A stretch of 64,000 nt of DNA from Methylobacterium oxalidis (lineage in GTDB: Bacteria; Pseudomonadota; Alphaproteobacteria; Rhizobiales; Beijerinckiaceae): the NCBI RefSeq assembly GCF_007992195.1, contig NZ_BJZU01000004.1, positions 1-64,000 on the forward strand, in the 5' to 3' direction. A program made the position numbers and the translations under genes. This document shows, in pieces, positions 25,198 to 33,737 of this stretch. The notes beneath the pieces were generated by a model. The model had not been told where the DNA came from. It did not search any database and worked only from the letters and a program-made list of their open reading frames with translations. The first letter of the stretch is position 1. Every line of letters begins with the position of its first letter.

Positions 25198-25572
25198 GCG
25201 AGGCCGCTGGAGTCCTGCAGCGGCGTCCTGATCAGGATCCGGCGTACTCGGCCGAGCGATGACCTTCGCTGGCTCGGACCATGCACGGGCACGTATCACT
25301 ATGGGCATGTGCAGCCCGGCATTGAATATGATCGGGGCTGAGGCAGGCCGGCCTGCTCGGCGCGCGCCCTTGTGGCAGCCAGTGCCTCGGGCGCACGGTC
25401 ATTGGCGAGCATGCGGCCGATCGGCCCGACTATCTCCGCGAGCGAGGCTGAGATCGCCGCCGCACCCCACAAGCTCGGGTGCCGAGCGAAGGACGGGCGC
25501 CGAGGGAGAGATAGGGAGGAGCCCGCCGCGGCGAACCGGGCGGGCGTCAGTGCGCTAGCGAAGCGGCCCGGC
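25198..25572. other. Intergenic region between convergent genes
   Basis: Holds the second copy of the dispersed 42-bp repeat (25289-25330) and a bulged GC hairpin at 25521-25545 (7-bp arms GCCCGCC/GGCGGGC plus 3 bp), which lies 28 nt after the stop of the minus-strand DUF4214 gene and may terminate it. Confidence 0.4.
25289..25330 (+). repeat. Dispersed 42-bp repeat, copy 2
   Basis: Matches 7641-7682 at 36 of 42 positions in the same orientation. Both copies lie near genes of the surface-protein set (sapC and DUF4214), though on opposite sides relative to transcription. Confidence 0.4.
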
Positions 25573-26949
25573 TCAGGCGAGGTGCCAGCCGAGTTCGATC
25601 TGGCTGAGATGCACGCTGTGGGACTCCGCGCTGTCCGACAGCAGCACGGCGAGATCCGCTCGCGAGGTGCCGCCGTTCAGCAGGTTCGTCCAGTACGCCT
25701 TGCCGTCCGCGTCCGCCGGGCGACCGAGCGCGTTGTCGTAGAGCGCGTCCACGTAGGCGGCATTCTGCATGCTGCCGTACTTCGACACGTTCTCCGGTGT
25801 GCCGAGAAACGCCTTCGCCAGGTCGCTGATGGAGCCGCCGTTCTCGAGCTGATTAGCCCAGTACTGGAGGCCGCCCGCATCGGGGGCGCGGTCAAGCATG
25901 GTGTAGTAGAGGCGCGCCACATCCCCTGCCTGCTTGTCGGCCACGAAGACGCCCGCGTCGAACGCGCTTTGCAAGCTGGAAACGTGCTCGGCCGAGAAGA
26001 CGAAGCCGTTGGCGACATCGATGCGCTGCGCGCCGCGGTTGTCGAGTTGATCCGTCCAGTAGGCGAGCCCGCCGCCGTCAGCCGGGCGACCGAGTGTGGT
26101 CTGATAGAGTTGGTTGACGAACTCGCCGCTGCTGAGGCCTCCGGTCCGCGCCTGACCTTCCGGAGAGGACAGGAGCAATTGGCCGAGGTCGCGTGCCGGC
26201 GTGCCGTGCTCGAACTGGTCGGCCCAGTATGCCAAGCCGCCGGCATCGGGGGCGCGCCCGAGCAGGCCCTCGTACAGCGCGTAGACCTGTCCGCCGGCCG
26301 AGCCCACTCCCGTGGCAACCTGGCCGAAGGACGAGGCCTGAGGCGCGACGGTCAGTTCAACCGATCCATCCGCGAATGTCGCGACTTCGACGCCGCGGAG
26401 CGTGTCGGTTCCGTCGCGCGCTGCGGTCGCGTCGACGACCGTGAACTCGATCTGCCCGTTGGCGCCGACGTGGCTGGAGATCGTGTAATCCGACCGGTTG
26501 CCGCTGAACACCGCGGTATCCCGACCCTCGCTGCCGAGAACAGTATCGTTCCCAGCACCTCCCGTGAGGGTATCATCACCACCCCACGCGTCCAGCACAT
26601 CGTCAAAGGCCGATCCGACAATGGTATCGGTGCCGGCGAAGACGGACTTATTCACCGTGACCGGGTCCTGCGACATGTAGATGGCGGCTTGTTCCATCGT
26701 GATGGCGAAGCCGCTCATGACGTAGGCGGCAGAGCCATTCTTGTACAACGTCGCAGACGTCGTCGTTCCTGATACCGGAAAGCCGAACTGATACGTCAGG
26801 CCTGCGCCAGTCAGATCGATATAAGTGCTGGCGTCAACAATGGCAGTAAAGCCCGTTGCCGTCTGGTTCGTATAAGCCGCGTTCTTATAATACCCATACA
26901 GATCAAGGGTGGGCGCATCGGCTGGCTGAAGGCATATGAAAGTCGTCAT
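25573..26949 (-). CDS. RTX-type secreted protein with DUF4214 repeats
   Basis: 458 residues; GAGGGG precedes the ATG. No Sec signal. Residues about 1-95 form a beta-rich head, then GTDTIVGSAFDDVLDAWGGDD and LTGGAGNDTVLGSEGRDTAV are calcium-binding RTX nonapeptides (about 105-145). From about 215 to the end run four DUF4214 units with signatures LYEGLLGRAPDAGGLAYW, LYQTTLGRPADGGGLAYW, LYYTMLDRAPDAGGLQYW and LYDNALGRPADADGKAYW. RTX repeats without a signal peptide indicate type I secretion, and the exporter near position 1 is a candidate. Closely similar in its repeats to the protein at 32137-33027. Confidence 0.85.
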   Translation of the reverse strand: MTTFICLQPADAPTLDLYGYYKNAAYTNQTATGFTAIVDASTYIDLTGAGLTYQFGFPVSGTTTSATLYKNGSAAYVMSGFAITMEQAAIYMSQDPVTVNKSVFAGTDTIVGSAFDDVLDAWGGDDTLTGGAGNDTVLGSEGRDTAVFSGNRSDYTISSHVGANGQIEFTVVDATAARDGTDTLRGVEVATFADGSVELTVAPQASSFGQVATGVGSAGGQVYALYEGLLGRAPDAGGLAYWADQFEHGTPARDLGQLLLSSPEGQARTGGLSSGEFVNQLYQTTLGRPADGGGLAYWTDQLDNRGAQRIDVANGFVFSAEHVSSLQSAFDAGVFVADKQAGDVARLYYTMLDRAPDAGGLQYWANQLENGGSISDLAKAFLGTPENVSKYGSMQNAAYVDALYDNALGRPADADGKAYWTNLLNGGTSRADLAVLLSDSAESHSVHLSQIELGWHLA

Positions 26950-27821
26950 CTCTACCCCTCATTCTTTAGCCTCAGGAACAACGGATCAAACTGTTTTCGA
27001 CCCTCTTTTCCAGAGGTCCATGCGCGCGCAGACCCGTTCGCGCCGCAACAAGAACAGCGTTGGCCACATCTGGAATTTGCCGATCAGCGGTAGCACTGGT
27101 TTTGTCGTACGAGAACCCAGGTCATGACTGCCCCACACAAATTGGAGACGCAATCCATCCTCCTGTTGCAGCAAATCATCACTCGGAGGGATCAAGGAAT
27201 CAGTTCTTAACAATCGCGGGGTAACCTATGTTTTTTACAACTTGAATTTCTGGCAATCAGTCTGCTCGTCGATTTGCGTGGAGTAGGATTGTTCGAGCTG
27301 TGGAGCGCAGCTGAGGAACTATACAAGCCAACGCCCGCATCAAAACTCCTTGGCATAGACGAACAGGGCAAAGTGGCGAAAGCGCCTCAGTGCTTCGAAC
27401 AAGCCGCAGCTTGCAGGATCTTTCTCTTGTCGGCTGAGAGATCGCGCTGCGCTGATCCGTTAGCGGCATGCGGCTGATCCGCTGCTCCGCTCTGCTGCTT
27501 GTAACTCGCTCGCCTTTGCTGGCAGCAAGCCTCAAGCCTGCCGGATCAACCCGGCCATGTGGCGCGCTGGCACCGCTGTGCCCGCGGCCGCTACGCCCGC
27601 GAGCGGCTCAGCCAGAACAATGCCGCATCCCAGCACAACACTCAGGACGCGGACAAGAAGCGCAGGGGGCAACCGTCCTGGGAGCGCGGACAGCCGAGAA
27701 GACAGGGCGGCGTGAGGAGAGAGCACGCTCCGCACGGGCAAGAGGCTGGTCCGCCTCCGCCCCGGCGAAGCCCTCGATTTCGTGGCGTCCCAGCTCGGCG
27801 CCGGGACGCCACGGAGATGGG
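26950..27821. other. Gene-poor 0.9-kb stretch
   Basis: No convincing gene. The part around 26950-27250 is AT-richer and should hold the promoter of the DUF4214 gene. A 69-codon minus frame at 27532-27741 has a hydrophobic LSVVLGCGIVLAEPLAG segment but begins with TTG and lacks a ribosome site. Confidence 0.35.
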
Positions 27822-28295
27822 TCAGGCTGCCTTGCGACGTCCGCGGCTCTTCGGAGCTTCCTCAGCCTCAGCGGTACGCGCGCCGGGCCGGCCGAGGCCG
27901 ATCGCTTTGGCGAGCTCAGAACGCTGCGCCGCGTAGCTCGCCGCCACCATCGGGTAGTCACTCGGCAGGCCGTAGCGCTGGCGGTAGGTATGCGGATCGA
28001 GCCCGTGGCCGGCCAGGTGGCGCTTCAGCGTCTTGTAGGGCTTGCCGTCGATGAAGCTAACCAGCGCGTCCGGCGTGATCGACTTGCGGATCTGAGAAGG
28101 CGTGGCCTTCTCGGCCACCTCCTCGGCGGTGGCCTGAGGCGCACCAGTCGCGAGGCCGTTGAGCGCCGCGTGGACACTGGCGATCAGAGCCGGCAGTTCA
28201 GCGACCGGCAGGGAGTTGTTGGTCACGTAGGCCGAGACGATGTCGGCCGCGAGCTCAACGAAGTCGGGGCTCTGCCCCTGAGCATTTTCTGTCAC
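27822..28295 (-). CDS. MucR/Ros family transcriptional regulator lacking zinc ligands
   Basis: 157 residues from GTG at 28295, chosen because MucR proteins begin (M)TEN and continue DFVELAADIVSAYVTNN as here. The DNA-binding region reads VSFIDGKPYKTLKRHLAGHG then LDPHTYRQRYGLPSDYPMVA and YAAQRSELAKAIGLGR. In standard MucR the zinc finger is C-x2-C-G-K-x-F-K-x-LKRHL-x-x-H; both Cys are replaced (FIDG), while the KxLKRHL helix and both His positions remain. Zinc-free Ros/MucR homologues are known in Mesorhizobium and still bind AT-rich DNA. MucR proteins act as H-NS-like silencers of exopolysaccharide, motility and cell-cycle genes. Confidence 0.8.
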   Translation of the reverse strand: MTENAQGQSPDFVELAADIVSAYVTNNSLPVAELPALIASVHAALNGLATGAPQATAEEVAEKATPSQIRKSITPDALVSFIDGKPYKTLKRHLAGHGLDPHTYRQRYGLPSDYPMVAASYAAQRSELAKAIGLGRPGARTAEAEEAPKSRGRRKAA

Positions 28296-28693
28296 GTTGT
28301 AGATCCGTAGTTCGTGCGCCCTCCAGGCGGCGTAGATCATCATATTGCCTGGCAGATCAAGAGGGCATCGCAGGGAACCAGTAAATAATTGCTTCCACCG
28401 GAGATCGCTTGGAGCCGTGATCTGGCCGAGTAATCCTCACCCTCGCCTGCTTCGGGCGATATCCGTCGTCATCGCGTCGGTGAGCGCGCGCTGCAGCTTC
28501 GGCGCTTCTTCGGCTGATGCCTCAAGCGGTGGGCGCACCCCATACTCGTTTGTCAGCAGCATTGGCCACGCTTTGGGAGGCACGGGTACCGGTTGGCGTG
28601 GTCGCGGGCTGGTCGGGAAACCGGAACTGCGTCTGTCGCATGCCGTTCCCTCTGATGCCCCTCAGCCGTCGGAGCGGGCTTTGAGGAGGCTTG
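28296..28693. other. Intergenic region between mucR and the DUF3618 operon
   Basis: Divergent promoter region. T/A-rich patch around 28370-28385 downstream of nothing coding. No gene supported. Confidence 0.35.
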
Positions 28694-29137
28694 ATGGCCG
28701 ACGTCGCGCAGGAACCCGCACCTGAATCCGCCCACCCGGAGACGGACCAACGGCCTGACTTCGCCGATGTCATCAGGAGCCAGGCAGCCAGCTACGTCAC
28801 GAAGCGGAAAGAGGATGTGGCCAGAGCCGTCTCGGACGTGGCCGAGGCCATTCGCAACGGCGGCGCAAGGTTCGAGGGCGCGCCGCACCTGAAGGCGTTC
28901 TTCGACAGCGGGGCCGAAGGCGTCGAGGAGCTGTCCGCAGACATCAACCGGCGCACTACCAGCGAGCTCTACGACGAGGTCGAGGCGGCTATTCGGCGCC
29001 GCCCCACCGTCACCTTCGCGGCAGCGGCGCTCGCCGGATTCGCGCTCTTCCGCTTCCTCAAGGCGTCCAAGATCAGGCCGATCCCACGTTCCCGTTCCGT
29101 GGTGCCGGTCGACGTCTTCCCGACCCCGGACATCTAG
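28694..29137 (+). CDS. Small membrane-anchored stress protein, first gene of the DUF3618 operon
   Basis: 147 residues from ATG 28694, with GGAGG 4 nt upstream. A charged coiled-coil-like N-terminus (ASYVTKRKEDVARAVSDVAE, about residues 36-60) precedes one C-terminal transmembrane helix (TVTFAAAALAGFALFRFL, about 110-128), the layout of ElaB/YqjD-type ribosome- or membrane-associated proteins. In many Alphaproteobacteria such a gene precedes a holin-like YqjE gene and a DUF3618 gene, as here. The three genes are tightly spaced (8 nt, then an ATGA overlap). Confidence 0.65.
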   Translation: MADVAQEPAPESAHPETDQRPDFADVIRSQAASYVTKRKEDVARAVSDVAEAIRNGGARFEGAPHLKAFFDSGAEGVEELSADINRRTTSELYDEVEAAIRRRPTVTFAAAALAGFALFRFLKASKIRPIPRSRSVVPVDVFPTPDI

Positions 29138-29145
29138 AATCACCC

Positions 29146-29541
29146 ATGGCCGATCCTCAGTCCCGATCCATTCCGGCCCTCGTCGGCGACGCGATCCGCG
29201 AGACGCAGGAGCTCGTGTCCAAGGAGATCGTCCTCTTCCGCACCGAGATGGGCGAGGGAGTGCACAAGCTCGGCCTAGGGCTCAGCCTCTTCATCGCGGC
29301 CGGCGTGTTCGCCCTGACCGGGCTTCTGGTGCTGATCCTCGCCCTCGTGAAGGGCCTGGCCGTCCTGCTGCACTCGGAGGCGCTCGCGGCCCTCATCGTC
29401 GGAGCAATCTTCGCGGTCATCGCCGTCGGCCTGGCGCTGTGGGGGCGCAGCAAGGCCTCGATCTCAGCCCTGGAACCGACCCGGACCGAGCAGTCGTTGC
29501 GTGAGGACACCCGCATCATCACGGAGCGCGTAGGTGAATGA
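29146..29541 (+). CDS. Phage-holin-family (YqjE-like) membrane protein
   Basis: 131 residues. SIPALVGDAIRETQELVSKE and IVLFRTEMGEGVHKLG form the amphipathic N-terminal helix, then two transmembrane helices (LGLSLFIAAGVFALTGLLVL; ALIVGAIFAVIAVGLALWG) with a short loop, the architecture of the Actinobacteriophage holin/YqjE family. Despite the name these chromosomal proteins are not lysis proteins but are linked to envelope stress. Its last codon overlaps the start of the DUF3618-catalase gene (ATGA), giving tight coupling. Confidence 0.8.
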   Translation: MADPQSRSIPALVGDAIRETQELVSKEIVLFRTEMGEGVHKLGLGLSLFIAAGVFALTGLLVLILALVKGLAVLLHSEALAALIVGAIFAVIAVGLALWGRSKASISALEPTRTEQSLREDTRIITERVGE

Positions 29542-30911
29542 GCAGATCGGCCGACGACTTGGAGCGTGAGGTCGAGGCGAGCCGCGCCCGGCTCGATCAG
29601 ACCCTCGGCAGCCTGCAATCCCGCCTCAGCGTGTCTGGTCTGTCCGAGGACCTCGTCGGCACGTCTGGGCCGGCACAAGCGGCGAACGACGGCGCGCGGC
29701 GCCTGCTCGACATCGCCCGCGAGAACCTCGTCCCGACGCTCCTGATCGGCGCCGGTCTCGGCTACCTGCTCTACGATGCCGTGCGACAGGAGGCCGAGCG
29801 GCGCCGGCTCCGCCTCGTCGGACCGGACGGTCTCCCGCGCCACTACGTTCCTTACTCCGACTTCCTGGAGCGGCGCGAGGCGGGCGAGGACGAGATCATC
29901 GAGCGCATCATCGCCACGATGCAAGCCGAGGGGCGCATCACGCGCGAGCGCTATGGCAAGGCGGTGCGCACCTCGCACGCCAAGAGCCACGGGGTGGCCG
30001 AGGGCGAGCTGCGGGTGCTGGACGGCCTGCCGCCGGAGCTGCGCCAAGGCCTCTTCGCGGCGCCCCGCACCTATCCGGTCCTCGTGCGCCTCTCTCACGT
30101 GCCGGGCGAGTACCTGGACGACCGCAACGTCTCCACACCGCGCGGCATGGCCATCAAGATCTTCGACGTGGAGGGTGGGCGTCTCGCCAAACACGACGAG
30201 GAGGTCACCCAGGATTTCGTCCTCGACACCGGCAAGGTCTTTCCGTCTCCGAACGCCAAGGCGTTCCTGGCCACGATCACGGCCCTGCAGAAGGCGACGC
30301 CCGCGCCTGAGGCCGTCAAGCAGGCCGTGTCGGCTACCTCGCGGGCCACGAACGCGGTTCTGAACGCCGTCGGCCTGAACAGCGCCAATCTCGACTTCTT
30401 CGGCCATCCGCCGTTCCACCCGCTGGGGGAGGCCTACTACAGCCAGACGCCCCTGCGGTACGGCGACTACGTGGCCAAGCTTGCGGTCCGACCGGCGACC
30501 GACAAGCTGCGTGCGCTGATCGGCCAGATGATCGACGTGAGCGCGGACAAGGACGCCCTGCGCAAGGCCGTCACGGACTACTTTCACACGAACCCGGCCG
30601 AGTACGAGGTCGCGGTTCAGCTCTGCACCGATCCCCAGCGGATGCCGATCGAGGACGCGAGCAAGGAGTGGCCCGAGGCGGAGAGTCCGTACCGGCCCGT
30701 CGCCCGCCTCGTCCTTCCGGCTCAGGACACCTTTGGGCAAATCGCAAAGGAGGAGGAGCTCTCATTCTGCCCAGCCCACACGCTCGCGGCGCACCGACCG
30801 CTCGGATCTATCAACCGAGCTCGGCTGCGCGCCTACGAGGTGATGGGCGCGCTACGCCGGCAGGAGAACGGCCGAGCGACGACTGAGCCACGGACTCCTA
30901 CCGACCTATGA
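29538..30911 (+). CDS. DUF3618 membrane anchor fused to a catalase-like domain
   Basis: 457 residues. Residues 1-90 are DUF3618: SADDLEREVEASRARLDQTL GS..., a coiled helix, then a transmembrane helix ENLVPTLLIGAGLGYLLYDA (62-81). After a short linker, a SrpA-like catalase-related domain begins at about 102 (HYVPYSDFLERREAGEDEII), with the haem-pocket segment VRTSHAKSHGVAEGELRVLD (His147), PRTYPVLVRLSHVPGE, the TPRGMAIKIFDVEG strand and C-terminal SFCPAHTLAAHRPLGSINRA. The usual proximal Tyr region of catalases is not evident, as in other SrpA-type proteins. Normally these are separate genes. Together with the two upstream membrane proteins this implies a membrane-tethered haem peroxidase or peroxide-handling protein; activity is inferred. 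Confidence 0.75.
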   Translation: MSRSADDLEREVEASRARLDQTLGSLQSRLSVSGLSEDLVGTSGPAQAANDGARRLLDIARENLVPTLLIGAGLGYLLYDAVRQEAERRRLRLVGPDGLPRHYVPYSDFLERREAGEDEIIERIIATMQAEGRITRERYGKAVRTSHAKSHGVAEGELRVLDGLPPELRQGLFAAPRTYPVLVRLSHVPGEYLDDRNVSTPRGMAIKIFDVEGGRLAKHDEEVTQDFVLDTGKVFPSPNAKAFLATITALQKATPAPEAVKQAVSATSRATNAVLNAVGLNSANLDFFGHPPFHPLGEAYYSQTPLRYGDYVAKLAVRPATDKLRALIGQMIDVSADKDALRKAVTDYFHTNPAEYEVAVQLCTDPQRMPIEDASKEWPEAESPYRPVARLVLPAQDTFGQIAKEEELSFCPAHTLAAHRPLGSINRARLRAYEVMGALRRQENGRATTEPRTPTDL

Positions 30912-31023
30912 GGACCGGGCTGCCCCCAGCCCTCGCGGGGAGTCAGTGTCGCGGCTCAGCCAGCGTTCGCACAGCACCGGGCACAACAGCGTCGTCATGA
31001 CGGCTGCCGAGCCCAAATGACCT

Positions 31024-31572
31024 TTAGATCTTTCCGTCGATTCCCATCTGGTAATACTTGTGGACAATCTTGTCTTGGTTCTCGAGCAGCCAGTCGATCG
31101 ACGGCTCGTTGGTCATGGCCTTGCGGATCGCCTCGGTCATACCCTTGCGCTGAATCTCGAACAGCGCCTTGTGGTCGACACTCTCAGCCTGGATCACGCC
31201 GGGGCTCAGCCACACCGAGCAAATGATGCCGAGGTCGTTGACCCGGTCTTTCGGCAGGTAGCCCGCTCGCACCGCGTCGAGCACGCCGTTGGCGATGGCG
31301 TACTGGACGGTGCCCATCAGGATCGAGGTGTACTTCGACTCGGTGACGCTGACCTTCGAGACGCAGAGCGTCACCGGGCGCACCATGATGTCGGTGTTCA
31401 GGAGCGCGAAGACGCGGCTGTGCCCGACGACCTGATCGCCCGTGAGGGTGGCGATCGCCGTGCCGACCGGACCGTCGAGCTCTCCGATGATGACCTCGGG
31501 CTCGGAGGCGGTGTTGGGCGGTCCGCCCGCCACGAGGGCCTCGCCGGCGCGTAGGATGATGCGTTCGCTCAT
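31024..31572 (-). CDS. Formaldehyde-activating-enzyme (Fae) homologue, catalytic His not conserved
   Basis: 182 residues. GEALVAGGPPNTASEPEVII corresponds to the Fae N-terminus (GEALVGDGNEVAHIDLIIG in the M. extorquens enzyme), and PVTLCVSKVSVTESKY, GTVQYAIANGVLDAVRAGYL and PKDRVNDLGIICSVWLSPG follow the Fae order of strands and helices. True Fae condenses formaldehyde with tetrahydromethanopterin; its essential His17 aligns here with Glu24 or Ser23 by eye. The C-terminus is longer than Fae (DWLLENQDKIVHKYYQMG). It therefore resembles Fae2/Fae3-type paralogues of methylotrophs, possibly binding the pterin or a formaldehyde adduct without the same catalysis. It stands alone. Confidence 0.75.
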   Translation of the reverse strand: MSERIILRAGEALVAGGPPNTASEPEVIIGELDGPVGTAIATLTGDQVVGHSRVFALLNTDIMVRPVTLCVSKVSVTESKYTSILMGTVQYAIANGVLDAVRAGYLPKDRVNDLGIICSVWLSPGVIQAESVDHKALFEIQRKGMTEAIRKAMTNEPSIDWLLENQDKIVHKYYQMGIDGKI

Positions 31573-32136
31573 GCTGGGTATCCGTCCTGCTCAATCCGCC
31601 CGCTGACCGAGAGCCGATCAGCGCGGCCGGGGTGTCTCACAGGTGCCCGAGGCAGGTCCACCCCGCCGCCCAAACGTTCAACTCGGGCCTCGTTCCTCGG
31701 TCGAGCCCCTCGTCGCCGAAGCGAGCTTCGACCCAGGCCGAGCACGCCGGCCTCCTAGAACAAGCCACACGCGCACGCGTTCGATCCCGCAGACTCGAGC
31801 ACCGCCAGCCATCGCACGCCCGCTTGCCGGAGCCCGCATCCCTACCAGAAGGCGCCGCGCGAAGGCCGCGTGGCAGCGCACCTGCGCGAGCCCTGGCATC
31901 AACCCAGATATGGACAAGCTAAATTGGCCAAATGCTCGCAGAGCCAACAATAGCCAAGGTTTCACGCGCGGAAAGTTCTGAAGCGTACATAACATCTGAC
32001 ACTATAAATTAGTGGGCGCACAGCATCACGACTGACGCCAGCTTTGACGCGATTGCCGGCTCAGCCGACCAGCCACATAGAGGCGTAGCAATCCAAAAGC
32101 GTGAAGCGGGGGCGGCAATCCAGATGGATAGACGCC
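31573..32136. other. Intergenic region upstream of a DUF4214 gene
   Basis: No supported gene. The last 200 bases (about 31905-32030) are AT-richer, as expected for a promoter or silenced region; MucR-type silencers prefer such sequence. Confidence 0.35.
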
Positions 32137-33027
32137 ATGACATACCAGTTCACGGACTTCTCAATCGGCCGTGGTGGGTCACCCGGAACACCGATCGACC
32201 CCGATGTCACCAACGAGGAGGGGCCGTCTGGCAACGGGCCGCCCGATCCCGGCTCGGAGAACTACACGTGGTTCGGCTACTACACCCATTACGTCAGCAG
32301 TCCCGGCGGCGAAGTCTACGCTCTGTACAACGGCTTGCTGGAGCGAGACCCTGATCCATCGAGCGACTACTGGCTCAAGCTTCTCGACCAAGGGGCATCT
32401 CTCGAGGGCGTGACTCAGAGCATCCTCGGTTCGCCCGAAGGGCAGTCAAACTTCAACGCGCCCGACAACGCGGGCTATGTCGAACAACTCTACCAGACGG
32501 TACTGGGCCGCCCGAGCGACGCGGCAGGCGCCGCGTACTGGACCGCAGCCCTGAACAACGGCCTGTCGCGCGCAGCTGTGGCGGACGGCTTCGTGTTCTC
32601 GGCCGAGCACATCGATCAATTGCAATTCGCCTTCGACGCGGGCATCTTCGTGCCCGACCCGACGGCCTCGGACATATCACGCCTCTACTACGGTGTGTTC
32701 GACCGCTCGCCCGATCCCGGCGGCCTCCAATGGTGGCATACGGAGGTCGATTTCGGCACCTCGTTGTCGTCCGTGGCGCAGGCCTTCCTGCTCTCCCAGG
32801 AATATTCGGCGCTGTACCCGACCTCGCCGACGGACGCAGAGTATGTGAACGCGCTCTACGCGGGCGCCCTGGGCCGAGCCCCGGACGCCGGAGGCGCGCA
32901 GTACTGGGAGGGCGCCCTGGCTTCCAGCAGCCTGACGCGGGCGGACGTGGCCGTCGGTATATCCGAAAGCGCCGAGGCTCATGAGTATCTCAGCACCTTC
33001 ATCGAGGAGGGCTGGCTTCTCACTTAG
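32137..33027 (+). CDS. DUF4214 repeat secreted protein
   Basis: 296 residues if started at MTYQFTDFSIG (32137); 12 more codons upstream are open but begin MKRGRQSR without a better ribosome site. After a short polar head, four DUF4214 units make up nearly the whole protein: LYNGLLERDPDPSSDYW, LYQTVLGRPSDAAGAAYW, LYYGVFDRSPDPGGLQWW and LYAGALGRAPDAGGAQYW, each followed by a helix and a (F/L)L-S-x-E motif. It lacks the RTX nonapeptides of its relative at 25573-26949, with which it shares VFSAEH, FDAGxFV and SRLYY segments. No Sec signal; type I export inferred. Confidence 0.8.
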   Translation: MTYQFTDFSIGRGGSPGTPIDPDVTNEEGPSGNGPPDPGSENYTWFGYYTHYVSSPGGEVYALYNGLLERDPDPSSDYWLKLLDQGASLEGVTQSILGSPEGQSNFNAPDNAGYVEQLYQTVLGRPSDAAGAAYWTAALNNGLSRAAVADGFVFSAEHIDQLQFAFDAGIFVPDPTASDISRLYYGVFDRSPDPGGLQWWHTEVDFGTSLSSVAQAFLLSQEYSALYPTSPTDAEYVNALYAGALGRAPDAGGAQYWEGALASSSLTRADVAVGISESAEAHEYLSTFIEEGWLLT

Positions 33028-33737
33028 GCACCCGCGCGGGCCGCCGCCGCATCATCGAGGGCAAGCCCCCGCGAGCATGACGGGCGCGGGGGCTGATCGG
33101 GGCTGGCCAAGCTCAGCCGGCGCCGGCCGAGGCGAGGGTCATTGCAAGCCGAAGAGGGTCAGCCCCGGCAGCCCGAACAAGGCTGATGTTCGCAAGCGTA
33201 TCAAGATTATGCAGAGGATCGGGCTGTCGAGGCGGAGTTGCCGCATCATCTCACACCGCATGGTACGGGAAGCCGCCTTGCCGTGTTCTCGCTCAGCATG
33301 CCAACGCTTCGGATCCGCCGGCTCTGCAATCACGCTCGTCGCATCATACACTGACGCGCACTCCTCACGTCCATCTTGAACGGAGTTATAATCGCGGAAA
33401 GGATTGTCTTGCTGACCGCGACCGGCGCTGCAGCCAGAGCATCCAAGCAGCCGCAGCGAAGCACATGCAATGCGGGAGAGTTTTTGTCCGCAGACTGCCA
33501 ATATGGCCAAGATCACAGCAACTCGGTCACTGGGCTCTCGCAGATGCGAACTCGGTTGCGTCAGGTTGTCGCGTTTCAAAACCTCAATCCGCTTCCACAA
33601 GGCTGCCCGTGCAGACGCATCTTGGCCATAAGCTCTACAAAAGCACGACGATTAATCTGCGTTATGGATCCACGAACCTCGGTATCCGGTTGCACTCTCG
33701 GCTGAATGCGTGATGCACAGCATAGGGAGACGCTCAG
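33028..33737. other. Gene-poor 0.7-kb stretch
   Basis: Contains the terminator at 33064-33094 and the promoter region of the RTX gene. Several open frames are low-complexity and without start signals; none is called. Confidence 0.35.
33064..33094 (+). terminator. Terminator hairpin after the DUF4214 gene
   Basis: 10-bp perfect GC stem (33064-33073 with 33085-33094), 11-nt loop, 37 nt after the stop at 33027. No U-tract follows. Confidence 0.55.

Noticed and set aside
27532..27741. 69-codon minus frame with a hydrophobic segment
   Set aside because: TTG start, no ribosome site, Ala/Val-rich composition of GC-rich non-coding DNA.
29146..29541. Prophage lysis cassette suggested by the holin-family protein
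   Set aside because: No endolysin, spanin or phage structural gene nearby; this family is chromosomal and linked to stress operons.
29157..30740. 527-codon minus frame opposite the DUF3618-catalase gene
   Set aside because: Composition typical of an antisense GC-rich frame; the plus strand has two recognised domains and good coupling.
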